Assembly (NCBI RefSeq): GCF_018279165.1
Contig: NZ_CP047289.1
Span: 1,300,501-1,364,500, forward strand
Direction of reading: 5' to 3'
Length of the DNA stretch: 64,000 bases
Origin: Falsirhodobacter algicola
GTDB lineage: Bacteria; Pseudomonadota; Alphaproteobacteria; Rhodobacterales; Rhodobacteraceae
Below the pieces are notes generated by a model. That model was given only the letters and a program-made list of their open reading frames with translations. It was not told where the DNA came from and searched no databases. This document shows, one piece after another, positions 8,317 to 17,668 of this stretch. Numbering within the stretch: position 1 is the first letter of the stretch; each line of letters opens with the position of its first letter. A program made the translations under genes and the position numbers.

Positions 8317-9926
8317 GCGGGCCGCACCGACAGATCGGCCCCGGCGGGCAGCCATGCATAACCGTTCGCGCCAAGCCGCAGCTCCGCCCCGTCCAGCACC
8401 GCGTTCCGGCCCGGCCCGATCGGCGCCCCCACCCCCGTAAGCGCCAGCGTCACCGGCCGCGGCCCAAGGTTGAAGACGCAGAGCGTCGCCGCCCCCTCCC
8501 CCTGCCGGACGAAGGCCAGCACCGGTTCGGGCAGGCCGTCCACGAACCGCGTCCGTCCCAGCCGCAGCGCATCGTCGTCCCGGCGGAAGGCGAGGATCGC
8601 GCGATAGGCGTTCAGCACCGAATCCGCGTCCGCCTCAAGGGCGGCGACATGGCGGGCGGCCTGCGGCGGCTTCACCGGCAGCCACGGCGTGCCGGTGGTG
8701 AAGCCCCCTTCGGCGCTGCCGTCCCAGACCATCGGCGTGCGGCACCCGTCCCGGCCCTTTTCGTCGGGCCAGAAGTTCAGGCCCTTCGGATCGGTCAGTT
8801 CGTGATACTCCATCTCGGTATCGGTCTGGCCCAGCTCCTCGCCCTGATAGAGGCAGACCGACCCTTCGAGCGACAGAAGCAGCGCCGCCGTCTGCCGCGC
8901 CAGATCGTCCGTCGCGCCATGTTCGGCCCAGCGGCCCGCATGACGCGGCACGTCGTGGTTGGAAAACGCCCAGCAGGGCCAGCCATCCGGTGCCCCCTCG
9001 AAGAAGGACTCGACGGCGCTGCGGAAGAACGCGGCCGAGAACGCATCCCCCAGCATCTCGAAGCTGTAGGCCATGTGCAGGCGGTGATCGCCGGCGGTGT
9101 AGAGGCCCATCACCTCGATCTGGCGCAGCGCGTCGCCCACCTCACCCACCATCATCCGCGCGTCGTAGCGGTCCGTCAGCGCGCGCATCCGTTCCAGCCA
9201 CGGCACGTTTTCGGGGCGGGTCTTGGTGTAGATCTGATCCTGCATGTCATAGGGATTGACCGGCGGGCGATCGAAGGGCAGCGCCGGGTTCGAGCGCAGC
9301 TTTGGATCGTGGAAGTAGTAGTTCACCGTATCCAGCCGGAACCCGTCCACCCCGCGATCGAGCCAGAAGGTCAGCACGTCGAGGAAGTATTCCTGCACCT
9401 CGGGGCAGTGGAAGTTGAAGGTGGGCTGTTCGGGCAGGAAATTGTGCATGTAATACTGCCGCCGCCCCGCATCCCATGTCCATGCCGAGCCGCCGAAGAT
9501 CGCGAGCCAGTTGTTCGGCGGGCTGCCATCGGGCTGCGGATCGGCCCAGATGAACCAGTCGGCCTTGGGATTGGTCCGGTCGCGGCGGCTTTCGGCGAAC
9601 AGCGGGTGATCCTTGGCGCAGTGACTGATGACCTGATCGACGATCACCTTCAGGCCAAGCCCATGCGCCGTTTCCAGCAGCGTGTCGAAATCCGCCAGCG
9701 TGCCGAAATCGGGATGCACGCCGAAATAATCCGACACGTCATAGCCCATATCCAGCATCGGCGAGGGATAGAACGGCGACAGCCAGATCGCATCCACCCC
9801 AAGCGAGGCCACATGCGGCAACCGCTGCGTGATGCCCGGCAGATCGCCGATGCCATCGCCGTTCGAATCCTGAAACGACCGGGGATAGATCTGATAGGTC
9901 ACCGACCCGCGCCACCAGTTCTGCAT
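8313..9926 (-). CDS. GH13 alpha-glucosidase (AglA/oligo-1,6-glucosidase type)
   Basis: 537 residues. The (beta/alpha)8 barrel of family GH13 begins [20 protein letters not shown], typical of alpha-glucosidases and trehalose-acting members. Catalytic residues are visible: nucleophile Asp199 in GFRLDTVN, acid/base Glu262 in VGEVGD, and transition-state Asp325 in FSNHDVPR. Calcium-type loop and domain B lie around residues 105-175. Releases glucose from short alpha-glucosides. No signal peptide, so a cytoplasmic enzyme acting on imported disaccharides is likely; no transporter genes are adjacent. GGGAGGTG precedes the ATG. Convergent with rlmH (CTAG overlap). Confidence 0.9.
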   Translation of the reverse strand: MQNWWRGSVTYQIYPRSFQDSNGDGIGDLPGITQRLPHVASLGVDAIWLSPFYPSPMLDMGYDVSDYFGVHPDFGTLADFDTLLETAHGLGLKVIVDQVISHCAKDHPLFAESRRDRTNPKADWFIWADPQPDGSPPNNWLAIFGGSAWTWDAGRRQYYMHNFLPEQPTFNFHCPEVQEYFLDVLTFWLDRGVDGFRLDTVNYYFHDPKLRSNPALPFDRPPVNPYDMQDQIYTKTRPENVPWLERMRALTDRYDARMMVGEVGDALRQIEVMGLYTAGDHRLHMAYSFEMLGDAFSAAFFRSAVESFFEGAPDGWPCWAFSNHDVPRHAGRWAEHGATDDLARQTAALLLSLEGSVCLYQGEELGQTDTEMEYHELTDPKGLNFWPDEKGRDGCRTPMVWDGSAEGGFTTGTPWLPVKPPQAARHVAALEADADSVLNAYRAILAFRRDDDALRLGRTRFVDGLPEPVLAFVRQGEGAATLCVFNLGPRPVTLALTGVGAPIGPGRNAVLDGAELRLGANGYAWLPAGADLSVRPA

Positions 9927-10060
9927 GAAGCACCTCCCTTTTCCTTCACCCTAGCCGAGTGCGCGCGCATTACCAGCGCCATGCTTCGGGGTGCCCAAAG
10001 GGCGCGGCGCGCTATCATTGCAGGAAAGGCGCGGGATCGGCCCGCACGAAGGAGGGATGA

Positions 10061-10330
10061 ATGGAAGACGTTCTGCAAGGCATCGGTTGGGTCGCGCTGA
10101 TCCTGATGGTGGTGATCGGTGCGGCGGCGGGCTGGCTGGCGGCGCTGGTCGCGGGCGGGCACCGGGCGCGGTATGTGGCGATCGGGGTGATCGCGGCGGT
10201 GGCGGCGCCCTTGGTGATCGGGCTCTTGGCGGGCGGGGTGCTGCTGGCGGGCGGGCTGCTGGCGGTGATCCTGATGGCCGTCATCGGCGCGGCGGTGGTC
10301 CTCGTCATCGCCAAGCTGGTCTTCGACTGA
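10061..10330 (+). CDS. small hydrophobic membrane protein
   Basis: 89 residues, almost entirely Ala/Val/Leu/Ile/Gly. Three membrane spans are plausible (residues about 8-30, 38-58 and 60-86) separated by a short basic turn AGGHRARY. GAAGGAGGGATG gives a strong start. It resembles GlsB/YeaQ-like small membrane proteins in size and composition but lacks their clear signature, so I do not assign a family. It stands alone between the GH13 gene (divergent) and the GT4 gene, whose ATG is 22 bases downstream. I see no sigma-EcfG motif before it. Confidence 0.6.
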   Translation: MEDVLQGIGWVALILMVVIGAAAGWLAALVAGGHRARYVAIGVIAAVAAPLVIGLLAGGVLLAGGLLAVILMAVIGAAVVLVIAKLVFD

Positions 10331-10352
10331 TCCCGCCGGTAGAACGGGGCGC

Positions 10353-11366
10353 ATGATCGAGGTCATCGCCCCCAACCTGAAGCGCCGCCTGTCCGGCGTC
10401 ACCGCCACCATCGCGCGGCTGGTGCCCATCCAAGCGCGCGAGATCGGCATCCGCGCCACCGGCCCCGGCCTGCCGCAAGGCGTGCCCCATATGCCGCTGT
10501 GGCGCGTGGCCCTTTTGCCGCGCGACCGCTGGCGCGTCTGGCACGCCCGCCGCAACACCGAAATGCTGCTAGGCCTCGTGCTGCGCCATGTGCTGCGGCG
10601 GCGGTTGCGGCTGCTGTTCACCTCGGCCTCGCAGCGGCGGCATACGGGCTGGTCGCGCTGGCTGATCGGGCGGATGGATGCGGTGGTGGCCACCTCGGCC
10701 AAGGGCGCCGCCTATCTGGAGCGGGAGGCCGAGGTCATCCTGCACGGCATCGACACCCACGCCTTTCGCCCCGCCGCGGACCGCGCCGCCCTGCGCGCGC
10801 GGCTGAACCTGCCCGAAACCGGGCCGCTGATCGGTTGCTACGGCCGCATCCGCGCCTCCAAGGGGACGGACAATTTCGTGGCGGCGATGATCGCGCTTCT
10901 GCCCGAGCGGGAGGGGCATGCCGTCGTGATGGGCCGCGCGCTGGACAAGGACCGCGCCTTTCTGGACGATCTGAAGGCGCGCATCGCGGCGGCCGGGCTG
11001 ACGGAGCGCATCCTCTTCCGCCCCGAGGTGACGGTGGACCGGATGCCCGACTGGTATGCCGCCCTCGACCTCTATGTCGCGCCGCAGCGGTGGGAAGGGT
11101 TCGGCCTTACGCCATTGGAGGCGATGGCCTGCGGCGTGCCCGTGGTCGCCACGCGCACCGGCGCGTTCGAGGAGTTGCTCGGCCCGACGGGGCGGCTGGT
11201 GCCGACCGATGACGTGCCCGCCCTGACCGCCGGGATCGCCGCGATGCTCGATGCGCCCGATGCTGCGGGGCGCGCCGCCGCCGTGCGCCGCCGCGTCGAA
11301 GACGGGTTCCGCATCGAGGACGAGGCCCGCGCCCTCAACGCCCTCTACCGCCGGATGCTGGCATGA
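10353..11366 (+). CDS. GT4 glycosyltransferase (LPS-core mannosyltransferase-like)
   Basis: 337 residues with a GT-B fold. The C-terminal donor-binding half shows GPLIGCYGRIRASKGTDNFV (about residues 153-172) and the EX7E signature in PQRWEGFGLTPLEAMACGVPVVA (about 246-268). Size and blocks resemble LpcC/LpsB mannosyltransferases of alphaproteobacterial lipopolysaccharide core. Cytoplasmic or peripherally membrane-bound. Its stop overlaps the ATG of the GT29-like gene (ATGA), so the two act in the same pathway, presumably building a surface glycan. Donor sugar cannot be told from sequence. Confidence 0.85.
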   Translation: MIEVIAPNLKRRLSGVTATIARLVPIQAREIGIRATGPGLPQGVPHMPLWRVALLPRDRWRVWHARRNTEMLLGLVLRHVLRRRLRLLFTSASQRRHTGWSRWLIGRMDAVVATSAKGAAYLEREAEVILHGIDTHAFRPAADRAALRARLNLPETGPLIGCYGRIRASKGTDNFVAAMIALLPEREGHAVVMGRALDKDRAFLDDLKARIAAAGLTERILFRPEVTVDRMPDWYAALDLYVAPQRWEGFGLTPLEAMACGVPVVATRTGAFEELLGPTGRLVPTDDVPALTAGIAAMLDAPDAAGRAAAVRRRVEDGFRIEDEARALNALYRRMLA

Positions 11367-11986
11367 CGCGGCTTGGCTTCACTCTCGCGCGCCTGCTGCG
11401 CCGCGAAGAGCCGCTCTGCGCCCTGTCGGTGCCGCAGGCCGATGTGCTGGCCGATTGGGCCGGGCGGCGCGTGGCGCTGGTGGGCAATGCGCGCGGACTG
11501 GCCGAGGGGCGGAACGGCGCGGCGATCGACGCCGCCGATATTGTGATCCGCATCAACCGCGCCCCGATGCCCGCCGCCGCATCGCATGGAACGCGCACCG
11601 ATGCGCTGGCGCTGGCGACGGCGCTCGATGGGGCGCAGATGCGGCGCATCCGTCCGGGCCGCATCCTGTGGATGTCGCCCAAGCGCAAACGCTTGCCTTG
11701 GGCCGTGGCGACGCATCCCGGATTCTACCTGCACCCGCAGGACGACATCGCCCGCCTTCAGGCCCTGCTGGGCGCGCCGCCCAGCACCGGGGCGATGATG
11801 ATCGACCTTCTGGCCCGGTCCTCTACCGCGCGGATCGACCTTTACGGATTCGACTTCTTCGCCACCCTGTCGCTATCCGGGCGGCGGGGCGCGGCCGATG
11901 TCCCCCACGACTTTTCCGCCGAAGCGCAGCGTGTTCAGACCCTTCTGGCGCAAGATTCGCGATTTTTCCTGCATCCGCACGGATAA
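11363..11986 (+). CDS. GT29 (sialyltransferase-fold) family protein
   Basis: 207 residues. It carries shrunken versions of the sialylmotifs of family GT29: an L-like motif VALVGNARGLAEGRNG...DIVIRINRAP (residues 38-68), an S-like motif PPSTGAMMIDLL (139-150) followed by LYGFDFF (160-166), and a VS-like His in DVPHDFSAEA (His182). Eukaryotic GT29 enzymes move sialic acid from CMP-sialic acid; bacterial members of this size are mostly uncharacterised. It is translationally coupled to a GT4 enzyme, so transfer of an acidic sugar to lipopolysaccharide or capsule is inferred. No CMP-sialate synthesis genes are in view, so the donor may be something else. Confidence 0.75.
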   Translation: MTRLGFTLARLLRREEPLCALSVPQADVLADWAGRRVALVGNARGLAEGRNGAAIDAADIVIRINRAPMPAAASHGTRTDALALATALDGAQMRRIRPGRILWMSPKRKRLPWAVATHPGFYLHPQDDIARLQALLGAPPSTGAMMIDLLARSSTARIDLYGFDFFATLSLSGRRGAADVPHDFSAEAQRVQTLLAQDSRFFLHPHG

Positions 11987-12053
11987 TCCTTTCAACATCG
12001 GGGCTGGTGGGGTAAGGGTCCGCGTCCCTTCTCAGACGCAAAGGAGGTCCTCC

Positions 12054-13076
12054 ATGGGCTACAGGGTCGTCGTCGCGGGTGCCACGGGCAACGTGGGTCG
12101 CGAAATGCTGAACATCCTCGCCGAGCGCGAGTTTCCGGTCGATGAAATCGTGGCGCTCGCCTCGCGCAAATCGATTGGGACAGAGGTCAGCTTCGGCGAC
12201 AAGACACTGAAGACCAAGGACCTCGACACCTTCGACTTCACCGGCTGGGACATGGCGCTGTTCGCCGTGGGTTCGGACGCGACCAAGACCTACGCGCCCA
12301 AGGCGGCGGCGGCGGGCTGCGTCGTGATCGACAACTCCTCGCTCTATCGCTACGACCCGGCGGTGCCGCTGGTCGTGCCGGAAGTGAACGCCGAAGCGGT
12401 CGATCACTACACCAACAAGATGATCATCGCGAACCCCAACTGCTCCACCGCGCAGATGGTCGTCGCGCTGAAGCCGCTGCATGATCGCGCGAAGATCAAG
12501 CGCGTCGTCGTCTCCACCTATCAATCCGTGTCGGGCGCGGGCAAGGAAGGCATCGACGAGCTGTGGGACCAGACCAAGGGTCTCTATGTCCCCGGTCAGG
12601 AAGTCGCGCCGTCGAAATTCTCCAAGCAGATCGCCTTCAACGTGATCCCGCATATCGACGTCTTCCTCGACGACGGTTCCACCAAGGAAGAGTGGAAGAT
12701 GGTCGCCGAGACGAAGAAGATCCTCGACAAGTCCATCCGTGTCACCGCCACCTGCGTGCGCGTTCCGGTCTTCGTCGGCCATTCGGAATCGATCAACATC
12801 GAATTCGAGGATTTCCTCGACGAGGCCGAAGCCCGCGACATCCTGCGCGAAGCGCCGGGCATTCTGGTCGTCGATAAGCGCGAGGCCGGCGGTTATGTCA
12901 CGCCGATCGAATCCGTGGGCGAATACGCGACCTATATCTCGCGCATCCGTCAGGACTCGACGGTGGAGAACGGCATCAACCTCTGGTGCGTCTCGGACAA
13001 CCTGCGCAAGGGTGCGGCGCTGAACGCCGTGCAGATCGCCGAGGTTCTCGGCAAGCGCTGCCTGAAGAAGGGCTGA
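12054..13076 (+). CDS. asd: aspartate-semialdehyde dehydrogenase
   Basis: 340 residues, the normal size. Converts aspartyl phosphate to aspartate semialdehyde with NADPH, the branch point to lysine/diaminopimelate, threonine and methionine. NADP loop GATGNVGREM (residues 9-18), catalytic Cys130 in NPNCSTAQM, and the downstream substrate/His region are present, ending KRCLKKG. ATG 12054 follows a perfect AAGGAGGT. Not grouped with dapB, dapD or dapE, which also lie in this window. A perfect GC hairpin follows the stop. Confidence 0.97.
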   Translation: MGYRVVVAGATGNVGREMLNILAEREFPVDEIVALASRKSIGTEVSFGDKTLKTKDLDTFDFTGWDMALFAVGSDATKTYAPKAAAAGCVVIDNSSLYRYDPAVPLVVPEVNAEAVDHYTNKMIIANPNCSTAQMVVALKPLHDRAKIKRVVVSTYQSVSGAGKEGIDELWDQTKGLYVPGQEVAPSKFSKQIAFNVIPHIDVFLDDGSTKEEWKMVAETKKILDKSIRVTATCVRVPVFVGHSESINIEFEDFLDEAEARDILREAPGILVVDKREAGGYVTPIESVGEYATYISRIRQDSTVENGINLWCVSDNLRKGAALNAVQIAEVLGKRCLKKG

Positions 13077-13083
13077 TCGCGGC

Positions 13084-13103
13084 GCGCCCCCGGATGGGGG
13101 CGC
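13084..13103 (+). terminator. hairpin after asd (no T tract)
   Basis: An 8-bp perfect stem GCGCCCCC/GGGGGCGC with a four-base loop (GGAT) begins seven bases after the asd stop. No run of T follows, so intrinsic termination is uncertain; it could be a processing or pausing structure. Confidence 0.5.
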
Positions 13104-13136
13104 CCTGCCCCCATGCTCGAACCTGCCGGAGGACGG

Positions 13137-14291
13137 ATGATCACGCGTTTCATGCAAAAAGCGCGGGGATTGGCCCGCCTCTTCTCCAAGCCAGCCCCCC
13201 CGCGCGCGCCGCGCATCGCAGTCATCTGCGCCGCCCATCGCGGCAATTCGGGCATGTACAGCGTCGACAGTTCGGCCGTGCATTACTTCGAAGGGCGCGG
13301 CCTTGCCTTCGACATCTTCTATGCACAGCGCCCGCCGGACCGCGAGGCCGACGTGATCGCGGGCCATACCGCCAAGCTGTTCCGCCGCATGAAGGATCTC
13401 TCGGGCTACAGCGACATTGTCTATTGGGGCGATTTCCTGAACAATCCCGTCTATGGCCGCGGCGATTTCGCGAACCGCGACCGCGGGTTCGGCCACAGCG
13501 CCACCACCCGCGAAGGCTATGACGCGTGGAAGCGCCTCTTCAACTTCTACGGCGCGCGACGTCCGGGCAATGCGGTGTCGGTCGGCAACAACTTCCAACA
13601 CGATTTCGCGGCCGAACTTCCGAACGCCAAGCCGATCTTCGCGCGCATCGAAAAGAACTTCCGCGCCATCCTGCCGCGCGATCCCCATTCGCTGCAAAGC
13701 CTGTCCTCCATGCTTTCCCCCGAGGGGCGGAGCGTGGCGCGGCAGGGGATGGATTGCGCCTTTCTGCTGCCCCCCCTTCCGGCGCAGCCGAAGGACGACA
13801 TCTTCTGCTACACCTTCAACCGCAGCAAACTGCCGCAGCGCGAGCGTCTGATCCGCCGGATCGAAGAGGTGACGGGCCTGCGCGGTCAGCCCATGCCCGG
13901 CTGGATGCATCTAAAGGAGGCCGATGCCGAAGCCGATTTTCAGGCGATGCGGGCCAAGATCGCCTCGGCCCGGTTCGTGGTGTCGGACACCTATCACTTC
14001 CTGATCAATAGCATGGTGCTGGGCGTGCCGGTGGTGGGCCTTGGCCGCACGGCGGAAAAGCAGACGGGCACGCTCGGCGATTTCAAGAAGCGGATGCTGT
14101 TCGGGATGCTGGACCTCGATGCCCAGTATGTCGAAATGGGCGACGAGACGCCCGAGGCCTATGCCGAACGCGTGGCCGAGATCTGCCGCGCGGCGCCGAA
14201 CCTCGATCCGGCGCAGCTTTATGCGCGGATGCACACGCTGCGCGACGGGTTCCGGGGCGATCTGGACCAGCTCTTTCCCGGCGATGCATGA
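13137..14291 (+). CDS. polysaccharide pyruvyl transferase-like protein
   Basis: 384 residues from ATG 13137 (GGAGGA just upstream; an in-frame ATG at 13113 has no ribosome site). The N-terminal PRIAVICAAHRGNSGMYSVDS resembles the Gly/Asn-rich entry loop of pyruvyl transferases, and the C-terminal SDTYHFLINSMVLGVPVVGLG (about residues 277-297) matches their SxxxHxxxxA-x-GVPvi block. Such GT-B-fold enzymes add a pyruvate ketal from phosphoenolpyruvate to surface polysaccharides; here the acceptor is unknown. No signal peptide. It lies two genes from the GT4/GT29 pair, which supports a surface-glycan role. Divergent enough that the name is a family-level guess. Confidence 0.6.
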   Translation: MITRFMQKARGLARLFSKPAPPRAPRIAVICAAHRGNSGMYSVDSSAVHYFEGRGLAFDIFYAQRPPDREADVIAGHTAKLFRRMKDLSGYSDIVYWGDFLNNPVYGRGDFANRDRGFGHSATTREGYDAWKRLFNFYGARRPGNAVSVGNNFQHDFAAELPNAKPIFARIEKNFRAILPRDPHSLQSLSSMLSPEGRSVARQGMDCAFLLPPLPAQPKDDIFCYTFNRSKLPQRERLIRRIEEVTGLRGQPMPGWMHLKEADAEADFQAMRAKIASARFVVSDTYHFLINSMVLGVPVVGLGRTAEKQTGTLGDFKKRMLFGMLDLDAQYVEMGDETPEAYAERVAEICRAAPNLDPAQLYARMHTLRDGFRGDLDQLFPGDA

Positions 14292-14295
14292 TACG

Positions 14296-14315
14296 GGGCG
14301 GCGCGGACGCCGCCC
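14296..14315. terminator. bidirectional hairpin between convergent genes
   Basis: Perfect 8-bp stem GGGCGGCG/CGCCGCCC with tetraloop CGGA, located between the stops of the pyruvyl-transferase-like gene (14291) and carbonic anhydrase (14324). No T tract on either side, so efficiency is uncertain. Confidence 0.5.
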
Positions 14316-14323
14316 AGCCTGCC

Positions 14324-14971
14324 TTAGACCGGAACGAAGGTGCCTTCCTTGCGGTCGTAATGCTCCAGCCCGCCATGGCCGATGTCGTTCCAGCAGCCAT
14401 GCAGGCTCAGAACGCCCTCGGCCACCGCGTCGCGCACGAAGGGGAAGGTCATCAGGTTCTCGAGGCTGGTGAGGACGGCCTCGTTTTCCAGCGCGCGCAG
14501 CGGATCGGCGGGGCCGGCCTCCTTCACGCGCTTGTAGCCGGGGCGCAGAATGTCCATCCAGCGCCCGACGAAGGAGGTCGACGCCTCGAGTTCCGGGGCG
14601 TGGCCTTCGCACATGTCGTGGCAGCCCTTGACGCCGCCGCAGTTCGAATGGCCCAGCACCACCAGATGCGCCACCTTCAGCGCCGTCACGGCGTATTCCA
14701 CCGCCGCCGAGGTGCCGTGGTAATCGCCATCGGGATCGTAGGGCGGCACGAGGTTCGCGACGTTGCGGTGGATGAACAGCTCCCCCGAATCGGCGCCGAA
14801 GATCTGGGCAACATCGACGCGGCTGTCGCAGCAGGCGATGACCATGGCCCGCGGATGCTGCCCTTCCCCGGCCAGACGGCGGTACCAGGCCGCGTTCTCG
14901 GCATAGGTCGTGGCGCGCCAGCCGTGATAGCGTTGGATCAGGTAATGCGGAAGCGGTCTGACATCTTGCAT
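14324..14971 (-). CDS. beta-class carbonic anhydrase
   Basis: 215 residues. Interconverts CO2 and bicarbonate with zinc. The ligand motifs are complete: Cys47-x-Asp49-x-Arg51 in ACCDSRVD and His108-x2-Cys111 in LGHSNCGG. The FIHRNVANLV block (67-76) is also typical of type I beta enzymes. The ATG at 14971 is preceded by AAAGGA on the minus strand. No signal peptide; cytosolic supply of bicarbonate for carboxylases is the usual role. Divergent from leucyl aminopeptidase. Confidence 0.95.
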   Translation of the reverse strand: MQDVRPLPHYLIQRYHGWRATTYAENAAWYRRLAGEGQHPRAMVIACCDSRVDVAQIFGADSGELFIHRNVANLVPPYDPDGDYHGTSAAVEYAVTALKVAHLVVLGHSNCGGVKGCHDMCEGHAPELEASTSFVGRWMDILRPGYKRVKEAGPADPLRALENEAVLTSLENLMTFPFVRDAVAEGVLSLHGCWNDIGHGGLEHYDRKEGTFVPV

Positions 14972-15121
14972 CGCAGGTCCTTTCGGTTTGGTGCTGCGCA
15001 CCCTGATACGGCGCACGTGCGCCATGCGGAAGTGCGATCGCACCACGCGAATGGGATCGGCTGTGCCTTGCGGCCAGCGGCCAAAGGCGTAGGCTCCGCG
15101 CCGAACAGCCGGAGACCCGCC

Positions 15122-16489
15122 ATGAATCTGCCCCTTTCCCCCCCGAACGCCACGTCCCGCCCCCTGTATGTCGTGGGCGCGGAAGGGTTGCAGGCGTGGC
15201 TGGCCGGCCAGCCTGCCCCCGTGGCGGCGTGGCTTTCGGGGACGGGATTCGCCGGTGGCCTTGGCGATGTGCGCCTGCTGCCTGGCCCGGACGGGGCGCC
15301 CGCCGCCGCCGTCATCGGCCATGGCACCGCCGCCGCGCGGCGGCGCACGCGCTTCGGCCTTGCCGCCGCGGCGCAGCTACCGCAAGGCGACTGGCATCTG
15401 GAGGGCACCCTGACGGACGAGGAGCGGGACGAGGCCGTTCTCGGCTTCCTCCTCGGGGCCTATCGCTTCACCCGCTACCGCGCGCAGACCGGCGGCGGGG
15501 CGCGTCTGAAACTGCCCGAAGGGTGCGAACGGCTGGTCGCGCTTGCGGAAGGCGAATGGCTGACGCGCGATCTGATCAACACCCCCTCTGCCGATATGGG
15601 CCCGGACGAGTTGGAGGCCGCCACGGCCGCACTTGCCGCCCGCCACGGCGCGCATCTCTCCGTCACGCGGGATGAGGCGCTGCGCGAGGGCTTTCCCATG
15701 ATCCACGCGGTCGGCGACGGGTCGGACCGGCGCCCGCGCCTGCTGGATCTGCGCTGGGGCGCGAATGGCCCGGCGCTGACGCTGGTGGGCAAGGGCGTGT
15801 GCTTCGACACGGGCGGGCTCGATCTGAAACCGGCGGCGTCGATGCTGCTGATGAAGAAGGACATGGGGGGCGCGGCCACCGTGCTGGGCCTTGCGCAGAT
15901 GATCATGGCGCTGAACCTGCCGATCCGCCTGCGCGTCCTGATCCCGGCGGTGGAGAATTCGGTCTCGGGCCGTGCCTTCCGGCCTAAGGACATCCTCACC
16001 TCCCGCAAGGGCCTGACCGTAGAGGTGAACAACACCGATGCCGAAGGGCGGCTGGTGCTGGCCGATGCGCTGGCCCTCGCGGCCGAGGAGGCGTCCGATC
16101 TGACCATCTCCATGGCGACGCTGACGGGCGCGGCGCGGGTGGCGGTGGGGCCGGACCTCGCGCCCTTCTTCACCGATGACGAGGCGGCGGCCGCGGCCCT
16201 TGCCGATGCCGGAACCGAGATGCGCGACCCCGTCTGGCGCCTTCCCTTCTGGGAGCCGTACGAGCCGATGATCGAACCGGGCATCGCCGATCTCGACAAT
16301 GCGCCCGCGGGGGGCATGGCCGGGGCGATCACGGCGGCGCTGTTCCTGCGGCGTTTCGCGGGCGGGCGCTATGTTCATTTCGACATCTACGGCCATCAGC
16401 CGGGCGATGCACCCGGGCGGCCCAAGGGCGGCGCGGGACAGGGCGCGCGCGCGATCCTCGGGGCGCTGCCCACGCTGCTGGGGGTCTGA
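15122..16489 (+). CDS. leucyl aminopeptidase (M17 family)
   Basis: 455 residues. Two-metal cytosolic aminopeptidase. M17 core motifs: GKGVCFDTGGLDLKP (residues 223-237; Lys224, Asp229 and Lys236), KKDMGGAA with Asp247, and the signature NTDAEGRL (304-311; Asp306, Glu308 and catalytic Arg310). The N-terminal domain is shorter than in E. coli PepA (503 residues), as in other alphaproteobacterial homologues. Three bases separate it from the NlpC/P60 gene, a pairing that would suit turnover of peptidoglycan peptides. Confidence 0.94.
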   Translation: MNLPLSPPNATSRPLYVVGAEGLQAWLAGQPAPVAAWLSGTGFAGGLGDVRLLPGPDGAPAAAVIGHGTAAARRRTRFGLAAAAQLPQGDWHLEGTLTDEERDEAVLGFLLGAYRFTRYRAQTGGGARLKLPEGCERLVALAEGEWLTRDLINTPSADMGPDELEAATAALAARHGAHLSVTRDEALREGFPMIHAVGDGSDRRPRLLDLRWGANGPALTLVGKGVCFDTGGLDLKPAASMLLMKKDMGGAATVLGLAQMIMALNLPIRLRVLIPAVENSVSGRAFRPKDILTSRKGLTVEVNNTDAEGRLVLADALALAAEEASDLTISMATLTGAARVAVGPDLAPFFTDDEAAAAALADAGTEMRDPVWRLPFWEPYEPMIEPGIADLDNAPAGGMAGAITAALFLRRFAGGRYVHFDIYGHQPGDAPGRPKGGAGQGARAILGALPTLLGV

Positions 16490-16492
16490 GGG

Positions 16493-17305
16493 ATGAGGGA
16501 TCGCCGCATCACCCCCGCCACCAGCCGCATCGCGCACGAATCGCTGCGCGGCATCGTCGACGCCCCCGCCTTCACCAAGGGCGATGCGCGGCAGGTATCC
16601 GCGCCGCTCGTGGATCTTCTGGCACAGCCGCAAGGCGGGCGCGACCGTCAGCTGGTCATGGGCGACGGGTTCACCGTGATCGACCGCGACAGCCATTACG
16701 CCTTCGGCATGTCGGCCAAGGACGGCTATTGCGGCTGGGTCCCGCGCGAGACGTTGGAACCGGCCTTGCCCCAGACGCACTGGCTGGCGGTACCGGCGAG
16801 CCATCTCTATCCCGAACCGCGGGTGCAGTCGCGCCCGATCGCGGCGCTGACCATGGGCGCGCGGCTGACGGTGATCGGCGAGCAGGGCCAATGGGCCGAA
16901 ACGACCAAGGGCTTCATCTGGGCCGATCATCTGCGCGCCTTGGATGCGTGGATGGCCGATCCGGTGGCGGTGGCCGAACGCTTTCTCGGCACGCCCTATG
17001 TCTGGGGCGGCAACAGCCGTGACGGGATCGACTGCTCCGGCCTCGTGCAGATCGCGCAACTGGCTTGCGGACGCCCCTGCCCCGGCGACAGCGATCTGCA
17101 GCAATCCCTCGGCCATGAGGTGGAGGGGCCGCTTCAGCGCGGCGATCTCTTGTTCTGGAAGGGGCATGTCGCCATGGCGATGGACGAACGGCGCATCATC
17201 CACGCGACGGGCGCCTTCATGGCCACCGTGATCGAGGATACCGAGGTGGCGCTGCAACGGATCGAAGCGGCGGGCTATCCCCTGCTGTCGCAGCGGCGGC
17301 CCTAA
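16493..17305 (+). CDS. NlpC/P60-family cysteine peptidase with SH3 domains
   Basis: 270 residues. N-terminal bacterial SH3-like region (about residues 25-150) and C-terminal NlpC/P60 domain with the triad Cys181 (GIDCSGLV), His225 (WKGHVAMAM) and His237 (IIHATG). These enzymes cut D-Glu-diaminopimelate bonds in murein stem peptides. No signal peptide or membrane segment is visible, so it resembles the cytoplasmic dipeptidyl-peptidase VI type that recycles cell-wall peptides, fitting the aminopeptidase three bases upstream. The stop overlaps the convergent DUF2794 gene by four bases (CTAA). Confidence 0.88.
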   Translation: MRDRRITPATSRIAHESLRGIVDAPAFTKGDARQVSAPLVDLLAQPQGGRDRQLVMGDGFTVIDRDSHYAFGMSAKDGYCGWVPRETLEPALPQTHWLAVPASHLYPEPRVQSRPIAALTMGARLTVIGEQGQWAETTKGFIWADHLRALDAWMADPVAVAERFLGTPYVWGGNSRDGIDCSGLVQIAQLACGRPCPGDSDLQQSLGHEVEGPLQRGDLLFWKGHVAMAMDERRIIHATGAFMATVIEDTEVALQRIEAAGYPLLSQRRP

Positions 17306-17646
17306 TCGACGACGCGGATCGTCTTGCGTTCCAGCACCCGCAGCACCTGCGCCAGATCGTGACCGCGGCGCAGGATCTGCCCATCCATCCCCACCACGGC
17401 GTACATCCCCTGCCGCTGGCGCAGCTTCGGGCGTTTTTCCACGCGATAGAGGGGGTGTTCGGCGGTGCGGCGGAAGATGGCGAAGACCGCGACCTCGCGC
17501 AGGACCGAGATGCCGTAATCGCGCCATTCGCCCTGCGCCACCATCCGGCCATAGACCGACAGGATGGTCCCGAGTTCGTGGCGGTCGAAGCTGACCTGTT
17601 CGGGGATGCGGGGCGAGAAGGGTATCGGTGCGTCCATACCCTTCAT
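17302..17646 (-). CDS. DUF2794 family protein
   Basis: 114 residues from ATG 17646 (a second ATG at 17637 is nearly as good; neither has a clear ribosome site). The conserved blocks VSFDRHELGTILSVYGRMV, EWRDYGISVL and LRRGHDLAQVLRVLERKTIR identify the alphaproteobacterial DUF2794 family, whose function is not known to me. Soluble, mixed alpha/beta, no signal peptide. It is 22 bases after the asparaginase stop on the same strand and may be cotranscribed with it. Confidence 0.85.
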   Translation of the reverse strand: MKGMDAPIPFSPRIPEQVSFDRHELGTILSVYGRMVAQGEWRDYGISVLREVAVFAIFRRTAEHPLYRVEKRPKLRQRQGMYAVVGMDGQILRRGHDLAQVLRVLERKTIRVVD

Positions 17647-17668
17647 GTTGCGCCGCGCCGCGGTCAAA

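Noticed and set aside
15377-17527. Very long open frames antisense to leucyl aminopeptidase, flgE/motB and the kinase
   Set aside because: High-GC third positions keep antisense frames open; translations are rich in Arg/Gly/His/Gln and have no recognisable domains, while the sense genes are clear.
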